DNA from: Girardinichthys multiradiatus
Taxonomy: Eukaryota; Chordata; Actinopteri; Cyprinodontiformes; Goodeidae
Length of the DNA: 64,000 bases
Assembly: GCF_021462225.1 (NCBI RefSeq)
Contig: NC_061804.1
Coordinates: 44,331,975-44,395,974 of the forward strand
Direction of reading: 5' to 3'
The notes beneath the pieces were generated by a model. It was not told where the DNA came from. It ran no database searches and saw nothing but the letters and a program-made list of their open reading frames with translations. The translations under genes were made by a program, and so were the position numbers. This document shows, in pieces, positions 45,119 to 56,953 of this stretch. Each line of letters starts with the position of its first letter. Positions within the stretch are counted from its first letter, which is position 1.

Positions 45119-46689
45119 GTTGATGGAACCTTTTGAAATAATTTGGGAAGTAATTGCACAGACCCTGGTTATCTGACTATGGGTAAGATTCTGCTTGCTT
45201 ACTGTGAGTGGAATTGGAGACCGTTCAGGTCAGTGGAGACCATGCTTCCATTTTCAGTGTACTGATTGTTTGGTATCTGCAGCAAAAAGCATGAATCACT
45301 CTCTGCTAGAACTTCCACTAACAACCAGCCTCACCTTAAAGAAAATCAGCTCTAGTACACATTTTTTTTAACATAATCTTTTTAATGGTATTTTTATGTC
45401 AAATTTAAAGAACAGTATGATACTTGGATGTACAATAAATTACAGGTTAATTACGGATAAACAAGTTTTGAGGTCAATAAGATATACTGATAATTAGCAG
45501 TTTTTAGAAATCGGCCTTATCTGTTCAAACACAACTAGCGAGCAATATGTACATAACTGTGGCTGTTTACACATGTGGTACATACCGTAGTAAAACCTTG
45601 AATCAGTCAATCAGACTTCAGATGAGTTAAAACCAGGATCTGTGTACTACTTTATTAATAAGAAGCCCTTGATCAACTGTAACTTATTAAACAATGATTT
45701 CTAAGTGGCACGGGCTCACAGCGCAAGGAGCAGCGTTGTTATTATTTAAACTACGGACCCTTTGTTCTTCAGAGACCATGTGTGAGGTGAAGCTGCTCCA
45801 CCTCACATACAGCTTCAGAGAAGGAGAAATTCTCTGGAGCAAAGAATTGCTCTCTAGTGAAATGGAGGAGCTGCTGCAAGGGGCTATTCGCCTCATTTGC
45901 ACACCTGCAATTGCGCGCAAGGATGTCACACCTTTTAGGTTGCAGTAAAAAACCTAATTGGTGAAAGAACACAGGGTAACACAAAGACACACAGAACAGA
46001 CAACCATGCACACACACATACCAAAGAGAACCCACACACGTACTGGGCGAACATTCAAACTGTCACAAAAGATGCGGAGCACCACAATCCAGGCAAACAA
46101 AGAGGAAAAGACAAAGGCCCTGTTTGCAAGACAGAGATCCACTGAAAATGGGATTTATTTTCCTGTTTCTGTTACACAACTACACAATGATGTTTTTTTA
46201 TTACAATCTTCATTTATCGACAACAGTAGACACCTGAAAAAGGTGTAGATTCCACACCATGCCACTAGTAGGTGGTATGTTCTTTTTTTTTTTTCTTTTT
46301 CCTTTTTTTTTTTAACCGTGTCCTAACTGGCAGAGTAGCACTCAGAATTGTTGTCTGAGAGCAAAGAAAAAGCCCAACCGATTTACATTCACAAGTGCAG
46401 CATTACAGCTAACGCTTTAAAGCTCTGCTTGATATTTATAAAAGAAACTTTATTAGGAACTGCTTTGGGATTATTTCAATTGCTACAGACATGGAGACAG
46501 AAATGAAAAGAAAAAAAAGAAGCACGAAAGAGAGAAAGGTGGGACAAAAAGGGAAAGGGGAGAGAAGGAGAAAGGAATGTGGAAAGAAAGAAGGATGAAG
46601 AGAATACAAGATAACACCCTGCTTTCTTCTACACCTTCAGAAACATTCATATTAGCAGCTTTTTACCAAAAATGCACGGTACTTATAAA
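45119..46689. other. Non-coding region with SINE fragment and simple tracts
   Basis: About 45953-46060 read on the minus strand resembles the middle of the SINE at 44748 ('gtgtgcatggttgtctgttc'). A T-rich tract is at 46278-46313 and a purine-rich tract at 46499-46610. A 9-bp-arm inverted repeat (TGTGAGGTG and CACCTCACA) lies at 45780-45806. A frame at 45694-45948 is open but has no recognised domain. Confidence 0.5.
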
Positions 46690-47465
46690 TCCTGGATGTA
46701 TTTAGTGGTAAATGGGGCTCAATATAGAACATTTGTGTATCTGTTAACACCTGAATCTAAACATCTGTGGGTCTGAGTGTGATCACGCTTATGTGCGAGG
46801 AGCGACAGATCTGGCCCCCTGGACCTGGGACAGATACGTAGGAGATCCAAGCCACAGACATCCAAAGGCCCCCACAGAGCACAGGAACCCCAGGAGAACC
46901 ACTGCCGGGACTACTGCAACCCCCCCAGGAGAAGAGCATGGGAGAGTCCCAGGTGAACCACCCAGCAGCCACAGTGCAGAAGCCCCAACCACCAGCAGTT
47001 AGTGTGGTGGGAAGGAAATAGGTCCCACATTTGATGGGGGGCTTAAACTGATCCAGGAGAGGGAGCAGTCCAAGACCCAACCTGATACAAAAAACAGGCC
47101 CACAAAGTCACAATCACACATTCCAACCCTCATGCGTACACATAAAAACACTCACCCACGCACCCAACGTAAAGACAAACAGCAATGGATGTCGTACACT
47201 CACTCACACTTCCCATACACACTCTATACTCCCATGTCCAGATGCCGATACCCCATAGCGACAACCAGCCCCAGGACCCAGGAGGTTGTCCCCTTCCCTC
47301 CGGGGGTGGAGACAGGCAGACCGCCCCAGCCCAGCACCTGCCTGTCTCCAGGCTAGCCCAGCCCTGGTGCTGGGCGGGTGCCTGAACCTTAGCGACCCCA
47401 GCCTGGACGACCCCCATCCTCATCCGGAGAGAAGGCCATGTACAAAAGAGGGGTCTACATGGTCC
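46690..47465. repeat. C-rich repeat, left part (split by LTR element)
   Basis: Strongly C/A-rich plus strand with many CCCCAG and CACACA-like runs. The same composition resumes at 54119 on the other side of the LTR element, and GTCC is duplicated at the junctions. The frames here are by-products of composition. I cannot name the repeat. Confidence 0.6.
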
Positions 47466-47665
47466 TGTTGGACCACTTGTTTGCTGAATATTGGACCATT
47501 TGCACGTTGTTGGACATCACTATGCCTTTCCAACGGCATCGGCCATTTTGTATCCAGGACAGTCCGTTCCTACAGATCCCGTCAGACATTGCGACTAATA
47601 TGACGGGGCGCCCCAAATCTGACATCACAGGACGCTATGTATGAAGGCGCCCATTTTGCACATAT
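47466..47665 (+). repeat. 5' LTR segment matching the 3' LTR
   Basis: From TGTTGGACCACTTG to 'gaaggcgcccattttg' the DNA closely matches 52596-52788. Beyond this the two diverge completely. Downstream an AATAAA at 47720 and 'gattttcgcacagaacg' could be a polyadenylation and U5 region of a different LTR version, but no LTR end or primer site could be fixed. Confidence 0.8.
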
Positions 47666-48635
47666 GGCGTCCCTGGGTGGGCCTTAAAAAGACAGACATC
47701 AAATCACTGTTGCACAGAATAAACAATTGTGATCTCCGTTAACTAGACGTTTTATTGTGAGATTTTCGCACAGAACGTTTGTGAATTAGGGGATATTTTG
47801 ACTAGTTTGCTCAGTTCTGCTGCAGAGGGTAAAATAATCTTTCAGAGGTGTTTGTTGTGGATGCAGGGTGAAAGTTGGTTTAACTTGTGGAAAATTTAAA
47901 GTTAATTTCCAGCCGGCCAGCCCTGCTGCATCAGCTGCTGAAAACCAGCGCTGATAAGCAGCAGACCTGCCCCCAGTGTCCGCTGGGCGTAATTACAGTT
48001 GTGACCAACATTCTCCCGAGCCAGGTAGAGAACAACACCTACATCTGGTGGCCATTTAATAAAATTGCAATTGCAGCTGGATTTCCCAAACCGCAGGCCT
48101 GCACTCAATACCATCTGGTGGTCACTAGTGAGAATTGCATTTCCTACCTTTATTTTGATCACTCAATTCATTAACACAGGCAGATAATTCCATCACCTAT
48201 GATCAAAAGGGCATAACTTAAGTTGAAAGTTGAAGTTACAGATCATTCATTACCACTTTTGGATAAAATTTAAACGTTTTTGCTGGGTTTTATTGTGTGA
48301 AGCATGTTTTGATCTGACTCATAAAACTAACTTAGTTGTCTAACAGGAAGGTAGGTGACCCATATTAGAGAACACTAACATTTATTTAAAGCTAAGAACA
48401 GCATTGAATGTTTTAGTTTCGTTTTCCCATTTTTTAAATTTTATATTGAATTTGGTTTTGGGTTATTTCTACATTCTTTCTCTTCTTCTTTCTTTCCCTT
48501 TTTGTGTGTGTTTGCTTGATTACTCCCACTAAAGCATAGACTTGGGTAAGCCACAGTTTGAACGGTCAAACCTGTGTGCCCATTTTAAGCAAACCCATAC
48601 ACCTGGAAGATACATATATGAAATCAGACAGCTAG

Positions 48636-48900
48636 CTGAATAGCTTAGCCTGTTGTGTGCTGCTAATTAATTTAGCAATCATTTAATCACTGAACAGCTT
48701 AGCCTGTTGTGTGCTGCTAATTAATTTAGCAATCATTTAATCACTGAACACCTTAACCTGTTGTGTGCTGCTAATTAATTTAGCAATCATTTAATCACTG
48801 AACAGCTTAGCCTGTTGTGTGCTGCTAATTAATTTAGTAATCATTGGTCACTGAGCAACTCAGTCTGTTGCGTTGCTGCTCATTTCTTTAGTGGTGGTTA
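48636..48900. repeat. 54-bp tandem repeat, about 4.8 units
   Basis: Unit begins CTGAACAGCTTAGCCTGTTG and ends CAATCATTTAATCA. Units lie at 48636, 48690, 48744 and 48798, followed by a diverged partial fifth from about 48851. The first three are nearly identical. It sits in the leader just before the gag start at 48948. Confidence 0.95.
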
Positions 48901-48947
48901 ATAGATAAACAGTTTTGTGTGTTTGCATTGTGCATTTTGAGCCAAAG

Positions 48948-50241
48948 ATGGAGGGAACATCCCAGACTGCAGCTGGAGATGTGTGTATGGTGGAGGACCC
49001 CATAGGAATTCAGGCACAAGAGGTGGTTGGGTCATTGATTCTGTTGTCCCCAGAGGAGCGTAAAGGTCTCAATGATTATGGCATTGAGCAATGTGAAGCC
49101 AGGATTCAGGAGTTGCTCCAAGTCATTAAAAACCCACCAAAGGACAGACCGTGGCAAGAACAGGTGTGAGTAGTCAGAATAGGTTCAGTGGTGCGGTGCC
49201 CCACCCCACTGCAATCAGCAGCCATGAATGGTACCTGGCCGGGGACCCAGCAGGTGTAAATAGTTCACGGCTCAGATGCGAGCAGCTTTCAAACTTGACT
49301 CGCAGTACGGTCTTCTACGATCTCTCACCTCCGCCAAGGCGACAGGAAAGCCGCCCCTGGGATTCAGGTGGTTCCTACCCTGCCCTCAACCATTGCCCAG
49401 GACCCGAGTCCGGGAAGCACAAGACCCACCGTTGTACCGGGAGCAGCCTCCACTGCCTCCTCCGAGGATGAGGCGTGATGCACTGATACACCCTGAGTGC
49501 AGCCAGAGTGAACTCTCCGATGATGACTAAGATGGGCCGGCACCAATCCCTGAGAGTGGATTGCGCACCCGCCAGCTTGAGTCCCTTGCCAAAGACATAG
49601 AGCGTTTCGACCCTAATAGTGCAGAATCAAACATTGATGATTATCTTAGGGAAGTTGAACGTTGTCTTCTAGATTTGTATTGCCCAACAGTACGGGAAAA
49701 ACTGAAGCTCATCTGGAAGACAACATCCAGGAGCGTCCATGTTTTCATGGAGAGCCCGACCCCCGCAGTCTGAGACCGTTATTCAACCCTTTGCGAAGCT
49801 TTAAGGGAAGAATATTCTGTGAACACGGACCGGGCTTCCGCCACACTTGGTGCTTTCACTATCCAGCAAAAGAATAGCGAAGCACCCAAGGAGTATTACC
49901 GGCACTTGAGAGCTGTTTACTTCCAAGGACACAATGCGCCCGGCATTGAGGAGGAACATGCTTTTAAATCCCTGTTCCTCCACAACCTTCATGAAAGTGT
50001 GCGATACAATGTTACTATGTATTGCAGAACCAAGACCATGAGCATGCAAGAGATCTGCAAATATGCTCAGATGGCGTGGGAAACACGTGCTCGCCCGACC
50101 AAGGGACCAGAGGGCGAGGCTAGGGTTTTACGGCTACATGCAGAAAGGAACAGCCTTGCATTGGAAGAACAGGAAATGCCTTCAACCAGAACCCATGTGA
50201 AGAACAGGTTCATGGACATGCACGTCATCTATACTGTCTGA
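48948..50241 (+). pseudogene. Gag-like gene of the LTR element, broken
   Basis: The likely start is ATG 48948 (MEGTSQTAAGDVCMVEDP), open to 49169 in frame 3. A frame change follows; 49561-49773 (frame 1) reads LAKDIERFDPNSAESNIDDY, and after a stop at 49771 the same frame continues 49819-50241. That part contains APKEYYRHLRAVYFQGHNAP and FKSLFLHNLHESVR, a capsid-type helical region seen in fish LTR-element Gag proteins. No CCHC zinc knuckle is visible before the stop at 50239. The protein would form particles; this copy cannot. Confidence 0.75.
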
Positions 50242-50243
50242 TC

Positions 50244-51518
50244 ATGATAGGAGGACGTTTCCAACTGAGTTTCCATTTTAAAATAGGATCAGAGATCAAC
50301 CTGATGTGCTCAATCATGTTTGAGGAGGTTATTAGAGCCATGCTCTCCTTCAATGAACCATTTCAGGCCGACACTTGTGATGTAATCATCACCAGCCGCA
50401 CCGAAAACCAATCATGCATCACTAGTTGGGTGGAGCTGGACATCACACTCGAAGACATGACTCTGGTGCACCCCATCTATATGTGCACATTAAACAAAGA
50501 GCTTTTTCTTGGTGGCCAGGACCTGCTGGACAGGCTGGCCCCACTCATTGACTGCCACCAGGACCAACTCTGAGTCCAGGCGAAGGTGCAAAACCCACTG
50601 GGTGTAAGCAGCAAACCACTCTTTGTGGCCCACCAGATCACCAACTTAGAGGAGCCCGAAGAACCTCTCAGGCCCTCATCAGAGCCGGTCATGTGCACCT
50701 CTGAGACACAGCTGCACCCAGCCATCCAAGAAACTCCTGTCAGATGCAGTCATGCATTGCTTGGCTCTTTAAAGAACCCAGGTGTGGACACTTACAACCC
50801 CAAAGTGGTGGAAGGTGTACACCTGGAAACCATGTTCATACCAGAAGTGCTACTAGAATTCTGGCTGGGAAATTCATCAACCATTAGAGAGCTGTATGAC
50901 CGCTTGTGCCAAAAAGACCCCCTCGTAACTGAGGCACAACACAGCCACACACTCCTTTTAGCAGACGGGCTCCGCCCTCTCCTTAAGACAGACAGAGTGT
51001 GTACCTCCAGTGTGCAGATTGGCATCAAACAACTCTCCCATGCTGTGGACATTGTTCCAACAAACCAAAGGGGGGTCACATTATCCTACGCCCATTACTC
51101 TCCTGTAGGGTGCCATAGGAGCTACAAAGTCACACTCCACACCCTCCAACAGATGGTGCACTGGCCTCCAACGTCTCACGACACCCAGGTCTACATCAAA
51201 GGATGTTTAACCTGCCGCCAGTTTCAGCCATCCCAGCCAATCAGTCAACCTCCGCTTCAGCGAAGGGGGGTTACATTACCTTGGTTCCACCTTCAGACCA
51301 ACTGGGTTGAACCAACTCCAAAATTAACAGGAGGTAACAAATTCCTCCTAACTGTGACATGCAGCTTCATCAAGTGGGTTGGATGCTTGTCAGAAAAGGT
51401 TGACACCGTCATCCCAGCTGCTGCTGTTTTGCTGAACCAGATGAAGTCCTACATCGAACTCCCCTCCCCAAGAACAGAGCTTGTCTCCATGTCCGGGAAA
51501 GGAGAGACCAGTGTGTAG
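50244..51518 (+). pseudogene. Protease-integrase remnant with the reverse transcriptase deleted
   Basis: One frame runs from 50244 to 51518, interrupted only by TGA at 50571-50573. The first part ends FLGGQDLLDRLAPLIDCHQD, like the C-terminal region of a retroelement protease; the catalytic DSG/DTG is not visible. From about 50980 it reads the integrase zinc-binding domain with YAHYSPVGCHRSYK, then YIKGCLTCRQFQPS. The core starts FHLQTNWVEPTPK, where the first catalytic Asp appears as Asn, then GGNKFLLTVTCSFIKWV. The frame ends before the second catalytic Asp. The roughly 500 codons of RT and RNase H are missing without breaking the frame. Confidence 0.8.
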
Positions 51519-52227
51519 GACTAGTTAAATAGGTGAATGTTTCATGAACTCACACTAACATGCACTAATCGCTAACAACTTTCTACAACAGAATCAGTTA
51601 AACATATAACTACCTTCTAGGACACAGTATTAAACTGTAAGTTGGCACAATATTTTTCCCATTAACACTCTGCATGCACTGCATACCCTCACAGAAGTGA
51701 TTAAGAATGATTTAATGGACACACACATTGCCAGAGATTTCATGCAAAATCTTATTAAAGGAGGTTGGTTCATTTGTAGACAGTCCCACCAAGGCACAGA
51801 TACCTACTGGCCTAGTTCTGCTGAACTTAGTAGAGAAATCCTAAGTCCACCACAGCAGACACCTTGCAACCTCCACAAACACACCTGGCTTATAGCCTAG
51901 GTACTGCAATTCAATTACTCTTTTTCTCCCTCTTTTCACATCTAGATAGTTTAGAGACAAGAGTCATATTAAAACCCATCATCATTTGGAAGAGATAATG
52001 GTTTAAGCCTAAACCTGTTTTAAACAGTCGGTTTTTTTTAGATTACACACCGCATACAGGCAGGTCAGCCGTTTACAGGTCAGGATTGATTCCCCCACAT
52101 TCATTTCCCCATGGTTCATAGCACCACCTTTGCCAATGACACAGCCAGGTTCCAGCGCCTAATGGAAGTTGGTTGGACGAATAAGCTAAGAACCATGCTT
52201 TTGGTTTTTCTTGGTTTGTTTTTGTTT

Positions 52228-52291
<64 letters not shown>

Positions 52292-52595
52292 TGTCTTTTA
52301 TTGTTGTTTCAGTTTGTCTCAGGGATACCAAAGCTGATGACCAAAGAATGTAATGGTGATATGAATGTATTGTCCTGTATTTTCTCATTGAACAATGTAG
52401 AAAGGTATGAGTTAGTCAGAGTTTAGTCCTGCACAGGCTAACCTCTATCCTGCCCAGTCATAGGTTTTGAGGAACACAGAGACAGTTTTGTTTGTTCTGC
52501 TATGCCACGAATCCCTGATTGGTCAGCAAAGGACAGAATGGTCCCAGTAGCTTCAAATACTACGATTCATCCCACCCTTTGAACCTAGGGGGGAA
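51519..52595. other. 3' internal region of the LTR element
   Basis: No env is recognised. A frame at 51697-51900 and another at 52111-52353 are open; the latter has a hydrophobic stretch LRTMLLVFLGLFLFCFI and then runs into the TA microsatellite as repeated Tyr-Ile. The (TA)n tract is at 52233-52289. The purine tract AGGGGGGAA at 52587-52595 directly precedes the LTR. Confidence 0.6.
52233..52289. repeat. (TA)n microsatellite
   Basis: About 28 uninterrupted TA units. Confidence 0.98.
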
Positions 52596-54118
52596 TGTTG
52601 AACCACTTATTTGCTGAATATTGGACCATTTGCACGTTGTTGGACGTCACTATGCCTTTCCAACGGCATCGGCCATTTTGTATCCAGGACAGTCCATTCC
52701 TACAGATCCCATCGGACATTGCGACTGATATGACGGGGCGCCCCAAGTCTGATGTCACAGGGCGCTATTTATGAAGGCGCCCATTTTGAACATTAGCTTT
52801 TCAGCTGGAGACCGTGGTACGTTTACGAACATCTGAAGAATCACCTGGAGAAGAGTCCCGAGTGGATTTAATTTATTCTCTCTCTTTGGCCAACGAAGAA
52901 TTTATAACTGAGGTTTCTGGAATAAGAAGGCCAGAAATTTCACTTTGCCGATCGAAGACGTGGGTTTAACATGTAACTAAAAAACATGGAGTTTTGAGGA
53001 GACGAATCGCCACCGTGTTTTGTCTTGGTCTAGGACTGTGATGGTCAGATCATATTTTCCCTTTCGCCAAGGAGGCCAGAGGACGAAGATTGACCGCTTT
53101 TCCTAAAGTTAACTGTGGACGCACAGTAACTTCCAACTTCCACCCCATTCTCTCTCAACCCCACTCAGAAGGAAGACGACAACAAGTAAAACCCATCTTT
53201 TATTTATTTTTTTCTTAGAAAGTCTGGGCAGGGTAGAGGAGGTTTTAGTGCGATGAGATTCGCTATTTAATCTAATGTGTTCTGAATGATATGTGCATGT
53301 AACCTTTTTATTGAAACTTTGATGTGCCGTGTTGGATGCCTGGAAGCCACTGTGCTACCCAGCTTTGTGTGTGTGTTTTGCGGGGTTATTGAACACCTGA
53401 GAGCAAGCGCAGGTGCGCTGTGAGACTGGACTGTTAAAATAACCTCATGGTGAAATTCCCCATTTTCTTTGTCTTCAACCTCACTGCTTGCAAGCTTGCC
53501 ACCAAATGTTTTATAACCCTTTGTCTGCTCAAGAGTTGGGGGAGGTTTTATGACTGAGTATAACTGAGTTACAGTTGGAGCTGCGCCCCCACCTCCACTC
53601 ACCACCACACCCCTTTTGTCATATTATCATTTTTGCCATAACTGCTGGTTTGATCCCATACGCACCCACTGCTGTTTTACTTTATTGTTTAGTTAGATAT
53701 TTTACCCCCTTTTAATGTAGAACTTTGCATGTTTGAGTAGGTGAAGATTATTAAATCGGAAGAGCGAGTGTATCAGGGCTGTGATTTAATAAATATTCAC
53801 ATAGATGGTAACAGAAGGGGTTCTGTGTTTATTTTGTGCAAGAGTGATTCGTCAGTCAAAATAAGGTTAAAAGTTCCACACGTTTCGGCAGAAATGGTCA
53901 ATTAAACAGTGACATCTCTGGTAATAGTTATTAATTATTACTGAGTATTTAACGGTTGTAATTATCAAAGGTGTTGAGCCACAATTACAACACCAGAAGA
54001 CATCTCTGGTCTCGATTCATAAATGAGGATTTTGGTTAAGAAATTAATTTTGTCAAATTATGATTTTTAATTATAATTATTGATAAACATTAATTAATCA
54101 ACAATCATAATTCTAACA
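52596..54118 (+). repeat. 3' LTR, 1.52 kb
   Basis: Begins TGTTGAACCACTTATTTG and ends ATTCTAACA. A TATA-like 'gcgctatttatgaaggcg' lies near 52762. It matches the antisense solo LTR at 16659-18119 throughout, including the 'tcatcgcactaaa'-type and 'gagttgggggaggtttta' blocks. Length over 1.4 kb is large for an LTR and is unlike the 0.4- and 0.7-kb LTRs elsewhere here. Confidence 0.88.
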
Positions 54119-54410
54119 GTCCAAACTAGCCTGCCAACCAGAGCCACCACAGGATGAAACAGTCCCAACTCCCCAAATTCCGATCCCAACCCCATGAGCC
54201 CCCCACCCCCAATGAACCCCAACATGAATTTCCCCACAGGGCCAACCCCAACACAAATATTGAACACATGCCCCCAGACCCAAACACCATGAATCCCCTC
54301 CCCACAGCACAGGGGCACACCCCCGCAGGTAAGCTCCATTCCCGAAAAGCTGACGAAGCCACACCCACAAAAGCTCCACACACAGCCCCGCTCCAAGCAC
54401 CCTGCTTTAT
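54119..54410. repeat. C-rich repeat, right part
   Basis: Continues the CCCCAA/CCAACC-rich composition of 46690-47465 after the LTR element. The overlapping frames of about 100 codons on both strands reflect base composition. Confidence 0.6.
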
Positions 54411-54915
54411 TACAGGTCTGCCAGGTTTATTAGATTTATTCTGGTGTTTAGGTTTTTGTTATTTTCCTGGATTCCTAGGTTAGATGTTTTAGTTTGTATT
54501 TCCTTGTAGATCTGTTTCTCCCTGTTAATGTTCTTTAGTTGGTTCCATTGTTTAGTTATTTCTGTCCACTTGGATGTTTTGCTATTTCTCTGGATTCCCT
54601 GATCAGCTGCGTTAAATAGCCTCCCTCCTTGAGTTGTCATGCATCTTCTACCAGCTGCTCTTCATTCCTTCTGTTTACCTGCTTTGTTCATTGGTCCAGT
54701 CTGATCCTTACCCTAGTATTTACACCTTCTGGTTTTCATTGTTCTCTGTTGGACGCTCTGCGCACTTCCCCGTATCTATGTCTCTCTGTTCCTGCCTGTA
54801 CATTGCCTGAGATCCGTGTTTTACATCAGTTATTAAAATATTCTTCAACTCTCCATGCAACTCCCGTCCTCCTGCTTGCGCTTTGGTCCTGCACCTCCAA
54901 CTCAAAACGACCATC
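54411..54915 (+). repeat. LTR-like fragment
   Basis: T-rich sequence ending in 'gcttgcgctttggtcctgca' resembles the U3-U5 portion of the gypsy-type solo LTR at 31034. No clear TG start, CA end or duplication was found. Confidence 0.45.
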
Positions 54916-55289
54916 TTAGGACACTTATATTTAATGAACAATTTACACACTGATCTTAAGATGGGGGAGATTGTGGAAGTGTGTTGTTACAAGATAATGG
55001 TGTTTATGACCTGTATACATTGCAGCTGTTTTTCCCATCCTTTAGAGAGCAACATTTATTGTAACTAGGGAACCCCCAAAGAAAATAAAAAGAGAGGAAC
55101 GGACAGATGGTTTTCAGAGCGGTAGGAGATTTGTAACTGAAAGCACATCTCTGTCCGTTCTCCTGGCAGCGAGTAAAATAACTAATTCTTTGTCTTTCTC
55201 TTCTTTTTGTGATGATTATAAGTATTTTAGGTTGTTTGAACCTGACACCCCGCCCCCACAGAGCAGGGTTTTCAGAGACTATCTTCAAA
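54916..55289. other. Non-coding sequence
   Basis: No element or ORF recognised. Confidence 0.4.
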
Positions 55290-55540
55290 ATTTCTGAGTA
55301 AAGAGGATGTTAAAAAGGTGTCTGCTGTCAACATCTAAACCCCACTGTGCAATTTTGTGGAACACTTGTGGGATCAGCTTTAGTGGTTTGCCCGTGTCCA
55401 GAACAACCACTTTGGCTGACTTATGACAAGTGCTAGATTAGGAATGGGATGTCATTCCACAACAGTGTGTGACCAAGCTTGTGACCAGCATGAGAAAGTA
55501 CCAGGCTGTAAAGCTCTCCGATACACTACTTAGGCCCCTA
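55290..55540 (+). pseudogene. Tc1-like transposase C-terminal fossil
   Basis: 'catctaaaccccactgtgca' corresponds to the PDLNPIE region and about 55446-55520 reads EWDVIPQQCVTKLVTSMRK, the C-terminal signature of another Tc1 lineage. Frameshifts occur throughout. It differs from the DD34E, DD36E and DD38E copies in this window, so it is a fourth lineage and much older. Confidence 0.7.
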
Positions 55541-56950
55541 TTTGTTAAATGAATAAACACATAAATTGTTAATATACCTCATTTCTTCAAAGTCAAGTCA
55601 CAGAATTCAAAAAAGGACACCAAACAAGTGTCAATTGCAGAATAACCTCTTTGCCACTGACAGGGTCTTACAGGTTTTTCATGGGTGTAACCCATTCAAG
55701 TGTGTTCCTCAACCCACAAACATTATTTGTGGCACTATTTGAAGGAAAATGAACAGGCTTTCCAACAATATATCATGTTCTGTCGAAAGGTTTGTTATTA
55801 ATTATAAATAATTGACAAAACACAAATATATATTTTTTTAAAAACAGTTCTGACATAAACCACACCACTATAACATGGGAGAACACTTGAAGTTTAAACA
55901 CAACAAAGAGAAGGCTCTACTGATATAAACATTGGTTTGTCATGTTTATTTGAGGGATGGATAATATTAGTAACTATTCAGAACTGTTTCACACTTTGTT
56001 AAACAATGAGCATATCCGCATGGTCACTATGAAGATAAGTCTACTCCTAGGAAAACACTCATTCTGATGACACAGTGGTAACATAAACATGAGGGTGTGC
56101 ATTTGCCAATTCTGCAAGTCATGTGCTTTGAAATCTTTTCTACATGTCCAATGGATCAATGTGGACAAGTGTGCAAGGTACAATTCCACTGTGAGCAGTC
56201 TCTATAATTTCATGGTCAGTGACAGTTTTTCAATTCTGGTAGTATAATCATCTTTTTTTCTCCACTGTTGTATTAATAAGTTTTCATGAAGGGATGGTTG
56301 TTAAATGGAACTACAGCTAAATGTTTTAGTTTCTCCATTTAACATTTATGTGAACCAGTCTTCACTATCTGTGCATATATTTTACTTCAGTCAAAGAAAA
56401 TTAGCCAAGCTGTTACTTGGATAGGACAGGACTTATTTAGCTGACACGAGAATGAGGGAAGTTTTTAAAGCTTATTGCTGAGATCTTGAACCTTTTTCGT
56501 CAAGTGTTTTTGAAACATTTTCTAGTATCTAATGAAGCTAAACCAGATCTAGTATGTGTATTACTTGACGCGATATATGAACCTGAACTCAGGTTTTCAA
56601 AGAGATGTCTTTCTGTCTTTGTTAGCTCCATGATGATTTTACTTCATTTGAAACTAAACACAACAACTTCACAAACTGGGTGGGTGGAAAATGTAATGTC
56701 ATCATAAATTTAGGAAAATATATAAATCATAAATATAATAAATATAGGTCTAGATGGCGTTTTTTTTAATTGTTTGGATATTTTTCCTCTCTGGTTTTGA
56801 ACGTTCTATTTTCTAAAGGTTGATTATAAAATCCGTGTTTGAGACCTATTAAATAAATGATCGGTAAATGCCAGTAGCCACTGTCACCTTCCTAAGTCAT
56901 ATTACTTAGTGTTTATGAGTTGTTATTGTTCCATTACTGCCAATTTTAAC
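55541..56950. other. Non-coding sequence, nothing recognised
   Basis: AT-rich. Small frames such as 55989-56189 and 56486-56707 show no domain. Confidence 0.5.
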
Positions 56951-56953
56951 ATA

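Larger units (their letters stand above)
47466..54118 (+). mobile_element. LTR retroelement with gag, protease and integrase but no reverse transcriptase
   Basis: The left edge TGTTGGACCACTTG (47466) and right edge TTCTAACA (54118) are flanked by GTCC (47462-47465 and 54119-54122). A purine tract precedes the 3' LTR at 52596. Internal coding order is gag (48948-50241), protease (about 50244-50600) and integrase (about 50990-51518). The reverse transcriptase and RNase H are absent. The 5' and 3' LTRs agree only over about the first 200 bases. The 3' LTR is a full-length relative of the solo LTR at 16659-18119. Clade (retrovirus-like or gypsy-like) is not certain. Confidence 0.82.

Noticed and set aside
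45694..46035. Frame 45694-45948 as a small gene
   Set aside because: No recognised domain, no splice or promoter support, and both strands are open, which points to composition.
46757..47603. Pro- and Gly-rich frames on both strands
   Set aside because: Compositional artefacts of the C-rich repeat and the LTR start.
48636..48900. CRISPR-like array
   Set aside because: The repeats are contiguous 54-bp units without unique spacers, in a vertebrate retroelement leader.
54094..54483. Gly/Trp-rich minus-strand frames of 85-100 codons
   Set aside because: They overlap in three frames of a C-rich repeat and an LTR end, with no domain.
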